A model generated the notes under the pieces. The model was not told the origin of the DNA and did not search any database. It saw nothing but the letters and a program-made list of their open reading frames with translations. A DNA stretch of 64,000 bases from Trichobilharzia szidati (Eukaryota > Platyhelminthes > Trematoda > Strigeidida > Schistosomatidae). Made by a program: the position numbers and the translations under genes. The stretch is from NCBI GenBank assembly GCA_944472155.2, contig OX235272.1, forward strand, positions 107,142,020-107,206,019, written 5' to 3'. Of this stretch, positions 55,735-64,000 are shown piece after piece. How positions within the stretch are numbered: the first letter of the stretch is position 1; the number at the start of each line of letters is the position of its first letter.

Positions 55735-56640
55735 AAGGAATGACTACTGAACAAAGAATATTCTTTTCTATAACTCCTTATTTTTCAGGATCTACAGTTA
55801 TAGATACTTTATAGTAAATGAATTAGTGTTATGAACAACAGTAATGCTCGGCCTAATAGTGAATCCATGGCTATTCCGTCTACTTGTGGGTAGTATGAAT
55901 TATTGGAGACAAAGTGAACATTCATTGTGCATTTAAGGAGTAATTCTTTGAGGCTGCACAAGGGAATTCCTAAGTCTAATCACCCTTCAGTGATTGCATG
56001 ACAAATGTAATCTACCGTTTCCATAAGCGGTAAATTAGTGAATAGTGATGATACATCCATGCATAACATGCATTTATACCTCACATTAGTCTCGGATATT
56101 TTAGAAATAAAATTGAAGACATCACTGATTCCATGTTGCACGATTTCTCTATGCAAAGGTCCGAGATTCTTCACTAACCACTTCGCTGTTCCGTGAAATG
56201 GAGAGTCATACATGTCTAAAACTGAGCGAAAAGGAAGACCCTGATTGTGCACTTTGGGTAGACCGTAAAGACGTGGTGAATTGGTACCCAGTGGTTTCAT
56301 AGACTCATCATACATGGCTGATGTTAATACTCCTTTTTGGTTCAGTTTCTTGAGAGAGTCGGTCATTAGTTTTTCCGCTTTTACATTGAGGTCCTCGGAA
56401 CTACCAAGAAATTGGACTCGTTTCTTCTGAACACAAAGCACTGGTTGTTTCAGGCGAATCGCTGTTGCCCCTGATGTTTGAAGTATTCGGTACCTGGATG
56501 TTTTTAACAATTTATTTCGTACCCTGTAGATGATAGAGAAGGATTCTTCAATGCTTGCTTTGTTGCCTGTTAATTGTTTTTATCAAAAACTTGACTTAGC
56601 CATACTGGGAGATGTTCTTGCGAGTGCACGAAAAATCAAG
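55735..56640 (-). mobile_element. Head-to-tail PLE junction with internal deletion
   Basis: Read leftward: endonuclease C-terminus (56,640-56,400), RT fingers and motif A (56,400-55,980), a shifted RT piece with LLKCTMNVHFVSNN and VDGIAMDS (about 55,945-55,850), and then, without palm YxDD or endonuclease, the PLE 3' end motif (55,735-55,800). One tandem junction and one internal deletion shape it. Confidence 0.75.
55980..56510 (-). CDS. Fused ORF: PLE C-terminus joined to PLE reverse transcriptase
   Basis: The 176-codon frame starts with SRYRILQTSGATAIRLKQPV and VLCVQKKRVQ (residues about 5-34), which is the C-terminus of a PLE protein. It continues without a stop into the N-terminal RT: KAEKLMTDSLKKLNQKGVLT, SPRLYGLPKVHNQGLPFRSV, AKWLVKNLGPLHREIVQHGI, and CMDVSSLFTNLPLMETVDYI at the end. 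PLEs often occur in tandem, and this is what a read-through at such a joint looks like. The catalytic YxDD is missing, so it is a relic, but it has no internal stop. A start elsewhere is possible. Confidence 0.7.
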   Translation of the reverse strand: MLKTSRYRILQTSGATAIRLKQPVLCVQKKRVQFLGSSEDLNVKAEKLMTDSLKKLNQKGVLTSAMYDESMKPLGTNSPRLYGLPKVHNQGLPFRSVLDMYDSPFHGTAKWLVKNLGPLHREIVQHGISDVFNFISKISETNVRYKCMLCMDVSSLFTNLPLMETVDYICHAITEG

Positions 56641-56644
56641 TTCC

Positions 56645-57148
56645 TAGAGACTGAACAACAATAAAAGGAGATTATTTGTGTAGAGTGTGAATAACACTAC
56701 AAAGTCGGTGATCACTTCTTGTATGCATCAATGAATGCAAACTAAAGGTCAAGAGGCAGACTAATAATTTATCTGTCATTTCAATGCTAAGAGACAATTA
56801 TAAGTACGAATCTAGTTGGCAGACATGAAGGAAAATTAAGTAATAAAGAACAACTATACAAAATGACAATCTCTTTTATGTTTCCAAGGTGTCTTCCACT
56901 TCGTTGTTAGAGTTCTGAACATTAGTACAAACTAATTTCCACACATGGATTCATTCAGACGACTGTATAAAATATCAGTTCGTGACCCATTTATTGTTCG
57001 AGTCCCATTCTTCATATGCTCACAGAATCCTGCTCCCGGCATACACTTCCACAGTCATTATCTCTCAACATTACCACTTTTCAGTCCTTCCTATAAGCTC
57101 ACTACACATACAGTGTTAAAATACAAGATTAAGATGACATTTGCAGCT
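56645..57148. other. Interval without recognisable feature
   Basis: No gene or repeat identified. Confidence 0.4.
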
Positions 57149-57640
57149 TAGTTCTCTAACTGATATCAATCCGTGATCAACTCGTAAAAAAATCTGATCA
57201 CTACTGTCCAACTCTTGAAAATTAATCTGATACTCGCTAGTGACTTGCTACAGGATGGAGTTTCCTGAAGTTCTAGTGAGAAGTCGTGACTAGTGAGAGG
57301 TGCATCCAGTCAAGTGTGAGGATGGATCTCCCGCCGATGACATTGGTTGGTGCCAGTCGTGCTAAATGACGAATCTATAGAAGTTAGAATTGATGCGTTG
57401 GCCATTTAGGAGTCGGGTACCACCCAGTGTCTGAATGGTATATGACTTTGCCTTGTAACCGAAAGGTCCTGGTTTCGAACCCCTCTAGTATGTGTGTAGG
57501 TACTGCGGATGAATCCGAAACTAGGATGAAACAGCTGTCTAGTACTCCAGAGCTGGTTTTCAATGGTTGTCTAACTGATATCAATCCGTGATCAAGTCGT
57601 CAAAACAAATCTAGTCCTCACAAACCAACTATTGAAAACA
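57149..57640 (+). mobile_element. SINE-1 tandem: tail of one copy followed by a full copy
   Basis: Bases 57,149-57,222 are a tail (AACTGATATCAATCCGTGAT) like that at 57,568-57,600. The second copy runs to 57,640 with leader, head (GGTCCTGGTTTCGAACCC) and a hammerhead at about 57,512-57,560: stem I GTACTG/TAGTAC, core CGGATGA (U4 to G), GAAA, GTC. Inactive through U4. Confidence 0.7.
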
Positions 57641-58540
57641 CATTTTTGTGTGACATATTGTTACAGAAACAAAATGAATAATAATAGTGATAATGACATG
57701 ACGATAAGAGCTCTATTTCTAACAGTACTTCTGGTACATATATGGAGTTTTCAGCATGTACCACAGTATTACACCTAATATTCTCATTACCGGATTAACA
57801 ATTTAAACGCATCATTTACACTGAAAATACCGTTCAACAAGGAAATGAATATTAAATTAAGTATTGACCACAGTGTAGCAGTGAAAAATATGGGGCCGCT
57901 CACTTAGAGTTGCGCAGTAATTTGGTAGTACTCTTCCTGCCTTACACTTCTTTCATCACATAACATGTGTGCTTTGGAAATCAGGTATTGTGGAGATTTT
58001 GTACTTAGTTATCCGAGCATGAAGTCTTCTATAGTTGCTTCAAGTTTTCCTACCTGATGAGAGGCAAACGAGGAGAGAGTTGTGTACAAAGAGGGGGGGG
58101 ATGCTCAGAGTGTGACAAGATAATATTCGATAATTTCTTGTAGGAGTCCATGTATCTATCTATATTAGTATTAACGAGTTGTTTTTGTAATACCCGACTC
58201 GCTCTACTGACGACTTTTATTACCCTTCTCATTGTAATGAAATCTTTCTTAAGTAGCCTGGGAAAGATTAAGTTGTGAACGAGCAGTAAGGAAGCGTAGG
58301 CAGGATACAAGCATTAACAAACTGTAGCAATAGAGACAGAATGATGTCAAATCGTCTTCACTTCCTTCCTTACATAGAACATCAACCAGAAAATATGTTT
58401 CTGGAAACTAACATGATGTGGGAAGCTCAGGGAGGGTGACCAGAGAAAATTCACAGTCCATGGTATTTAACATTCAATTTGTTATAGGATTTCATCATGA
58501 GCTGACGTTAGTTAGAGAACCATTGGAAAACAAGCCGGGA

Positions 58541-58586
58541 GTACTGGACAGCTGTTTCATCCTAGTTTGGGACTCTTCAGCAATAC
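58541..58586 (-). ncRNA. Hammerhead ribozyme with complete consensus
   Basis: On the minus strand: stem I GTATTG (58,586-58,581) pairs with CAGTAC (58,546-58,541) including one G-U. Core CTGAAGA (58,580-58,574) fits CUGANGA. Stem II GTCC/GGAT has one G-U at its base. GAAA is at 58,558-58,555, stem III ACAG/CTGT, and cleavage triplet GTC (58,549-58,547). All conserved bases are present, and it has the architecture of Schistosoma Sm-alpha type I hammerheads. Stem III lacks a loop, so activity may need two copies in one transcript. Confidence 0.75.
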
Positions 58587-58880
58587 GCACCCACCAGGGT
58601 TCAAACACAGGACACTATGGTAACAAGGCGAGCTCATATACCATTAAGCTACTGGGACTAGTTACTTGGAGTTCTAGTGAGAAGTCGTGACCAGTAGGGT
58701 GCAGCAGGTAGGGTGTGAGAACAAATACTCGCCGAAGACATTGGCTAGGGGTCGCGCTATGTCGTGAATCGGTAGAAGTTAGAATTCAAGGACTGGCCAT
58801 TGGATCGGGTCCCAGTGGCTTAATGGTCTACCAGCTCGCCTTGTAACCAGAAGGTCCTGGGTTCGAATCCCGGTGGGTGC

Positions 58881-58926
58881 GTACTGATGAAGAGTCTCAA
58901 ACTAGGACGAAACGGCTGTCCAGTAC
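58881..58926 (+). ncRNA. Hammerhead relic (C3 to A) in the partner SINE
   Basis: Stem I GTACTG/CAGTAC is perfect, core ATGAAGA has A for C3, stem II GTCT/GGAC has one mismatch (T-G wobble), then GAAA and GTC. The change at C3 should prevent cleavage. Confidence 0.7.
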
Positions 58927-59501
58927 TCCCAGTCGGTTTTCCAATGGTTCTCTAACTAATGTCAACTCATGGTGAAATCCTTTAACCAGTCAAATCCCTA
59001 CAAACTAATACCTCAATAACATTCAATTTATTTTGAACTTCACTGCCATCTGTGATGGTGTAGCCGTGCAAACTGACCAGTTTATCTAAGTGAAAGTGAA
59101 ATTCATCACCTGAGAATTGGAGGGATTCAGCTTAAGACAATTTGACAAGGCCCATTGACTGATAAAAAGTTATTCATTTTCGAAGAGTGAGACTGAGAAG
59201 TAACCGTTGGCATAGAAACAGTCAGATCATCGGCATACTTTACAAAATTGGCTTTGTCAGAATGTTTGTGAGTGTGTGTGTGGGGGGACAAGTCATGTAA
59301 GAAGAAAGAGAAGAGAGAAGGAGAAAGAACAGTTCCTTGGGGAGCAGCAGCGGGTAGAGTAAGTGAATCAGTGGAGGATTTCCCATTGTAAACAGTATAC
59401 TACCTTCTATCAGAAGAATAGGAATGTAACCACCACAAAAGAGGCCTAGGTGCAGAGTCAAAGACAGATGTGTAATCTGCGGAGTCACACTGAACATACT
59501 T

Positions 59502-59905
59502 TTATTATTATTTATTTATTATTCCCTTGGGTTCCTAGTGGAACATAGGGCTTCAACTGCACGTCTCCAATTGCTTCTGTCTTCTGCTGTACTTTTCACC
59601 TGCATACATGTTAGTCCATATTGTTTCAACTCTTCTTCACACAATCTCCTCCATGTCACTCGAGCACTTGCCTGACGCGCGATGTCACCCCACGGCCTCC
59701 TCAGCGAGTGTCCAATCCATCTCTACTTTCTCCTGCATATTTGTTGAGCGATTGATTCTTGTTTTGTTTGTTCCCATAGTTTCTTGTTGATGATTCTTTC
59801 CGGCCATCTGATCTTCAGTATAGAGCGGAGACAGTTGTTGATAAGGGTCTGCAACAGGCTGTTGGAAATATTCATTGTGACCCGCCAAGTTTCTGATCCG
59901 AAATA
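59502..59905 (-). mobile_element. RTE-type 3' fragment
   Basis: Minus-strand frame 59,930-59,685 includes EYFQQPVADPYQQLSPLYTE and QEKVEMDWTLAEEA. The (ATT)n-type tail begins at about 59,502, directly beside the CR1-like RT. 5' truncation is at about 59,905. Confidence 0.75.
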
Positions 59906-60234
59906 TTTCTAAAGATATGTCAGTCAGCATTTGAATTTTAGATAATACCTAACAGACTCTAAATCACGTAACACATCAACAAGGAGTGACCAAAAACAGA
60001 ATTAAGTTAACGGTTTGAGTGATATAATATAACTGAAAGGAATGAGTAAAGTTCAGCTGAGAATGAAAGTAGATCACATCAAGATCAGTTTCATAAACTC
60101 AGTAGAAGTGAAATAGTGGGAAAAATGAAAAGAGAAAAAATTTACGCGTCAAGTGTTCAAACAAAGCAGGTTCATCTCAAAAGTTTATATCATCCCCTTT
60201 AGCATAATTTATTCTTACAGCCGGTGAATTAATA
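59906..60234. other. Interval with possible PLE-E trace
   Basis: GAAATATTTCTAAAGATATG at 59,900 resembles the PLE-E linker DNA at 32,000. The rest is unclassified. Confidence 0.35.
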
Positions 60235-61475
60235 TTAATGTAAGATTAGAATTTGGGCACTACAGTAGAATGCAATTCCATATTAAATAAGTTTATCTGA
60301 TATGACACATACTGAGTGTACCGGCAAAAAATGCCTAGATAACAGTTACAGTAATTAAACAGTAATACTTACTACTGATGACCACGTTTCGAGCACAAAT
60401 TATTACGGCTCATAATCATATCAAGTCACTCACTCACTCACACAACTTTCTTGCTTCATTTATATACATGAGTGGAATTGTTGATTAGACATTTGGATAA
60501 AAATCAATATGTGATAATGTACATTCAGATATAATAATATGCGTGATATTAATCATATACAGTCAGATGGGAAATGATACAAGTGTTTTTATAATCAAAA
60601 TAACTAACTTGTTAGAATGTTATGATGTACATCAATTGAAATAGAATTTTAAGAATATTTATTATCCTCCTGTTATTTGTCTGACTGGTGGGAATAATAT
60701 CTTCGATATCTCTGTTATTTGGATTGAGTCACTTCTGTTGCATGTGTTGGGTGTAGATTCACTCGATTAACCAGGAAGGATTAAGTAATCAATATCTCTT
60801 GCTCTCCATCTACCTATATTACTCTTCAGAATTTCGACTCTGTCACACCTTATTGTGTGGTTGTGTGTTAATGCATGCAGGGCGATTGTTGAGTTTTTCT
60901 CTTAATTACTTACCTTCTCAGGGTCAATCCTTCCAACCTTAACTAAATTCTTATGTTTCGACAATCTGACGGCTTATGTAGTTGACCTCACTCACATTCA
61001 TTGCAAGGTATTTTGTAAATTATATTATTTTGTTTAATTGGGTCTACCGGGTCATTTAGCCTACAGAGCTTGTCCTGTGTGAGTGAGTCTGCAGGTTTGA
61101 ATGTCACTACTCTAATTCCTGCTTTATTGAGAATGCTACTTAAGGTCTCAGATATCCCCTCCCAATATGGTGAAACTAATAATGATAACATAAATAGGAG
61201 AGAATATAAAGTATCTACAGTTATACCATAAAACACTAATATTATTTGTGAATGTACTTTATCTTATCTTATTGATTTTATTCATATGTATAATCAATTT
61301 CACTCGTGTATTTAAATGAAGCAAAAAGTTGTGTGAGTTACTTGTGCTCGAAACTTGGTCATCAGTTAATATTACTGTATAACACTCCACTGTGTGATTT
61401 ATCAAAATAAAATCTTATCTTTAATGGAGATATACTGTACCACAGTGCACAAGGTTTATACTTATAGATCAGGGT
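60235..61475 (-). mobile_element. PLE-C copy with inverted terminal repeats
   Basis: Inverted ends at about 60,235-60,440 and 61,320-61,475 (GACCACGTTTCGAGCACAA versus TTGTGCTCGAAACTTGGTC). Between them the minus strand holds the 3' flank (60,440-60,890), the endonuclease remnant (60,890-61,010) and the pre-endonuclease frame 61,236-60,988 (PYWEGISETLSSILNKAGIR, VVTFKPADSLTQDKLCRL, NNIIYKIPCNECE). The last gives the start of the GIY-YIG domain with its CxxC. RT absent. Confidence 0.75.
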
Positions 61476-61499
61476 AGCTGTTTCAAAAGCAGACAGTAA

Positions 61500-61700
61500 T
61501 GGCCTCTAACGTTAAGCGTGTTGAGGTTCGTAGAGGTCTTTTGCAGCTTATTTGGTTCCCATTATAGATAATGTTTTGTATGTTTGAGCCAAGTGGGCAA
61601 ATATTCAACTGCTGACGGCTCTTACTACACCTATTTTTTCAGCCACGTTGGTGGGTCTTCCAGAGCACGAAAAACTACGTTCTATAGAGTAACGATATAG
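61500..61700 (-). pseudogene. PLE endonuclease remnant
   Basis: On the minus strand VVFRALEDPPTWLKK and further words follow the PLE endonuclease middle region (compare LIFRAHSGTSPSMAK at 27.4 kb). Heavily decayed. Confidence 0.5.
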
Positions 61701-61814
61701 CATCATTTACAGATGCTTTCGAAATTTAATATATTGGTTCCATTGACTCAATGCTGTCTGCAAAACATTAATATTATTAATAATGACAATTCTCTAACTA
61801 TTGCGGACACACAA

Positions 61815-62750
61815 CTGTAGAAGCTCGTGAAGAAGTTAGCGAAAAGAATAATCTTTGTTCACTAATCTGTCTTCTGAAAATTATGATTGGATTTTTTATC
61901 TTAATACACTGTGAACAATTTAAGTCTGCATACGAACTCTTCCGTAAATCGTTAACAAATGTGTCAGAAGAAACGTCATGGTGACAGGGATTAAACGCGT
62001 TTATAGCTTTTGAAAAGGTATTTGTGATATAATTTGTGATATAATATTTCTGTGTCGGATTCCTTCTCTAACTGTGAGCTGAATTGCTGGATAGCGGCTG
62101 TTGAATAAGTCCAAGATGTTCTTCCAATTCTCCTCATTGTTGAAGATAATAAAAGTGTCGTCCACGTATCTCTTGTAAAACGCAAAGGTATCAATAATTT
62201 TCTTTAGATGTATGTTTTCTAGTTTTGACATAAAAACATCTGCAAGCAACCGGTCAAGTAATGAGTGCATAGCTATACAATCTTTTTGTCGGTATATTTC
62301 GTTATTGAAAGAGAATTGGACGTTTAGGGTGTATGTCAGTAGGAGTTCCTTTAAATATTCAGTGGGTATACCAATATTCATCCCATTTGAATCAATATTT
62401 TCGCATATGTAATGGGACGTTTGTAAACAGTGATACCACATCTAGTGAGAACATGGTTTGATTAGAAACACTGATGTTTTCAGTCGAGCTGACAAAGTCG
62501 AAGGAGTATTTGAGTGAATGTCAAGAAACTTGCCCTCTGATTGGTTCTAGTAGGTCTAATAGTCATTGGGCAATGCAACGATAAGGTGATGTAGTCATAT
62601 CGAGAATGAGTCGAAGAAGTATGTCTTTCTTGCATACTTTCGGTAATCCGCAAAGTCGGGGTGTATTTCATCCTGCGATTCAAAGGCTTCAGAGTCAATG
62701 AATGGTTCAGTTTTATCAGTTTTCAGAGAATATCTGTTATTTTTTTCACT
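61815..62750 (-). pseudogene. PLE reverse transcriptase with YVDD
   Basis: Read leftward: about 62,745-62,480 holds the fingers region in shifted frames (PRLCGLPKV, LILDMTTSPY, LLDLLEPIRGQVS), then SLDVVSLFTNVPLHM near 62,430. Frame 62,441-62,001 (146 codons) has SLLDRLLADVFMSKLENIHL (motif B-like), FAFYKRYVDDTFIIFNNEEN with the catalytic YVDD, and LFNSRYPAIQLTVREG. It ends at the PLE end motif (61,815-61,880). The catalytic box is intact. Frames need joining, so it is a pseudogene. Confidence 0.8.
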
Positions 62751-62754
62751 TTTT

Positions 62755-63110
62755 CTCCGTGGATTACACTTTCATTATCTCCAACAATGAAGAGAATTCG
62801 GAGAACATCTTGGACTTCTCCAAAAGTTGCCATCCGGCAATTCACTTCTTCACAGTAGAGAAGGAATACAACATGAAAATTTCCTTTCTAGACGTCCAAT
62901 GAACAAGGTGTGAACAATATGGGACACTGAAAAGATTCATCTACAGAAAGCCAACACGTAACGGACAACTTACTAAATTTCAGGGTTGGGTGCCCCTATA
63001 TATACATAAAATAATATCACTTATCAGTTGTCAATATTACATTAATGTGAACTGCACTCACAATTCATCACTGTGTAAATCGAAGTGAAGACTGCATTAT
63101 GAAGAACATT
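62755..63110 (+). pseudogene. PLE reverse transcriptase tail
   Basis: Plus-strand frame 62,702-62,902 encodes VDYTFIISNNEENSENILDF (YVDDT has become VDYT), HPAIHFFTVEKEYNMKISFL. After a stop come a RFIYRKPTRNGQLTKF peptide and a WVPL word. It pairs back to back with the minus-strand RT before it and belongs to the same family. Confidence 0.75.
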
Positions 63111-64000
63111 AATCACTTCAATAAAAACCTATCTTTTCAGGTGATACGGATATTTTGTCTAATAAATTAGTCGGGATAATTAGTGATATACATGCGTTTT
63201 GTTTCTAAATTCCAACTTGTCATGCCTCTGCTAACAACATCAGGATATCATTTCTTTTCAAACGTTCAGGATTCAGGCATATATGTAGAACTTCTGCCGG
63301 TCAATCTTTATTTATATAGCATAAAACCTTTCTGTAAGACCATAGTCTTTATTTAGTAAAGTGCAACAGCCGATTTGTTGTCTTACTTGTATAGTTCTGA
63401 GATGGTTTTCACAATTATCTTCAGGCATTAATCATGTTCTTTTCATATTTTTATCTTTTTACTAATTTTCCTTAAGGAAGTTGTAATCAGTTTACCGGCT
63501 CTTAGTGTCTGTGGAAGTATTTGATCAAATAGTTGATCTGAATTGACATAAATGTCACTGTTTAATTTTTGTGATTTTTTTTAGAAAATGACGGTTTTGT
63601 AGACTCCACTGACTTCAAGATGAATTTTATTCGGCTATCAACACCAGTTAGTCATTATGACTTGGTAAACTATTCCAGGACTAATAAACATCGTTTTCAT
63701 AGAAGACATTTCTCTAACAGAAAGTGATGGAATAGAAGTTTCTGGCATGTTCTTATTTCCTCTTTATAGTCATGTGCTTACTGAATATTTTAACTGATAA
63801 ATCCGCTTGTCCGCTTTCCTCTTCTCTTATTCATTATGAAATATGATGAAAAGATATTTGAATGGTTGTCTTTTGACAATGAGAAAGATGATAGAGACAT
63901 GCGGTTGCGTGGGTCATCAAATTGCATCTGAATGGGTTTATAAGTCGAAATTTCCAAATGGTATAAAACGTGTCGGGTGGTGGAGGGTGACATGCTCAGA
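63111..64000. other. Interval without recognisable feature
   Basis: A+T-rich. Frame 63,993-63,790 has no known motif. No gene supported. Confidence 0.4.

Larger units (their letters stand above)
58481..59016. mobile_element. Inverted SINE-1 pair inserted as one unit, 13-bp target duplication
   Basis: TAACATTCAATTT at 58,468-58,480 and 59,017-59,029 flanks the pair. Left member (to about 58,660, minus): tail, hammerhead, head. Right member (to 59,016, plus): leader, a good tRNA-like head (GGCTTAATGGTCTACCAG; GGTCCTGGGTTCGAATCCCG), hammerhead, tail ending CAAATCCCTACAAACTAATA. No host sequence separates them, so the pair moved as one unit. Confidence 0.85.
57716..59497 (-). pseudogene. CR1-like non-LTR retrotransposon RT, split by a SINE pair
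   Basis: Read leftward from 59,497: a non-LTR RT with PQGTVLSPSLFSL near 59,345 and the catalytic KYADDLTVSMP near 59,235 (YADD box). The SINE pair follows (58,481-59,016), then LPELPTSC and SLLMLVSCLRF near 58,430-58,270. Frame 58,310-58,050 gives LFVHNLIFPRLLKKDFITMR-like sequence and IDRYMDSYKKLSNIILSHSE, and the 3' flank runs to about 57,716. It matches the tail at 38,925-39,785. Frameshifts and stops throughout. Confidence 0.75.

Noticed and set aside
58800..58880. Possible tRNA gene (A-box and B-box-like words, also at 47.8, 51.5 and 37.9 kb)
   Set aside because: The regions do not close into an acceptor stem and are parts of dispersed SINEs with fixed non-tRNA tails.

Overview
The window looks like gene-poor, repeat-rich chromosomal DNA from a blood fluke (Schistosoma). 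It is A+T-rich. It holds RTE-clade retrotransposon tails of the SR2 type, a CR1-like non-LTR element, many Penelope-like elements (PLEs) with a telomerase-like reverse transcriptase (RT) and a GIY-YIG endonuclease (EN), and tRNA-derived SINEs with hammerhead-ribozyme sequence like the Schistosoma Sm-alpha repeat. Family and genus calls come from recognised protein motifs and ribozyme architecture, not from a database search. I see no convincing host protein-coding gene, true tRNA, rRNA or CRISPR. Almost every open frame is a decayed transposon piece or its antisense shadow. Labels PLE-A to PLE-F and SINE-1 to SINE-4 are local to this annotation.

Layout: 1-3,230 holds RTE and PLE-C pieces, with a PLE inserted in an RTE (14-bp target duplication) and a solo LTR. 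3,230-25,148 is the main structure, a tandem array with a 6,892-bp period: a diverged leading unit (3,230 to about 8,150), then near-identical sequence from about 8,150 to 24,932. Each unit carries an RTE 3' fragment, a foldback PLE-A, an inverted pair of old SINEs, an unclassified A+T-rich module, and a foldback PLE-B with hammerhead-like motifs in both arms. The RTE at the unit junctions is chimeric, which suggests unequal crossing-over between two RTE insertions. The RT block of PLE-A lies on opposite strands in the leading unit and in the later units.

25-36 kb carries PLE RT/EN pieces in converging or diverging pairs, a short RTE with a 13-bp target duplication, a nested foldback repeat and two SINEs. 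36-44 kb has solo LTRs (two with clean 4-bp duplications), a CR1-like tail, a PLE-C holding an LTR that in turn holds a SINE, and a palindrome of PLE ends. 44-53 kb is dominated by SINE-1 copies, often as inverted or tandem pairs, plus the longest RTE reading frame and a 192-bp snapback made of two PLE-C ends. 53-64 kb has more PLE pieces, a 176-codon ORF joining the C-terminus of one PLE to the RT of the next, and a CR1-like RT interrupted by an inverted SINE-1 pair with a 13-bp target duplication. One SINE of that pair holds a hammerhead that meets the full consensus.

The pieces do not form a pathway. The common theme is foldback: PLE ends and SINEs recur as inverted pairs, and the PLE ends and both main SINE families carry hammerhead or hammerhead-like motifs.
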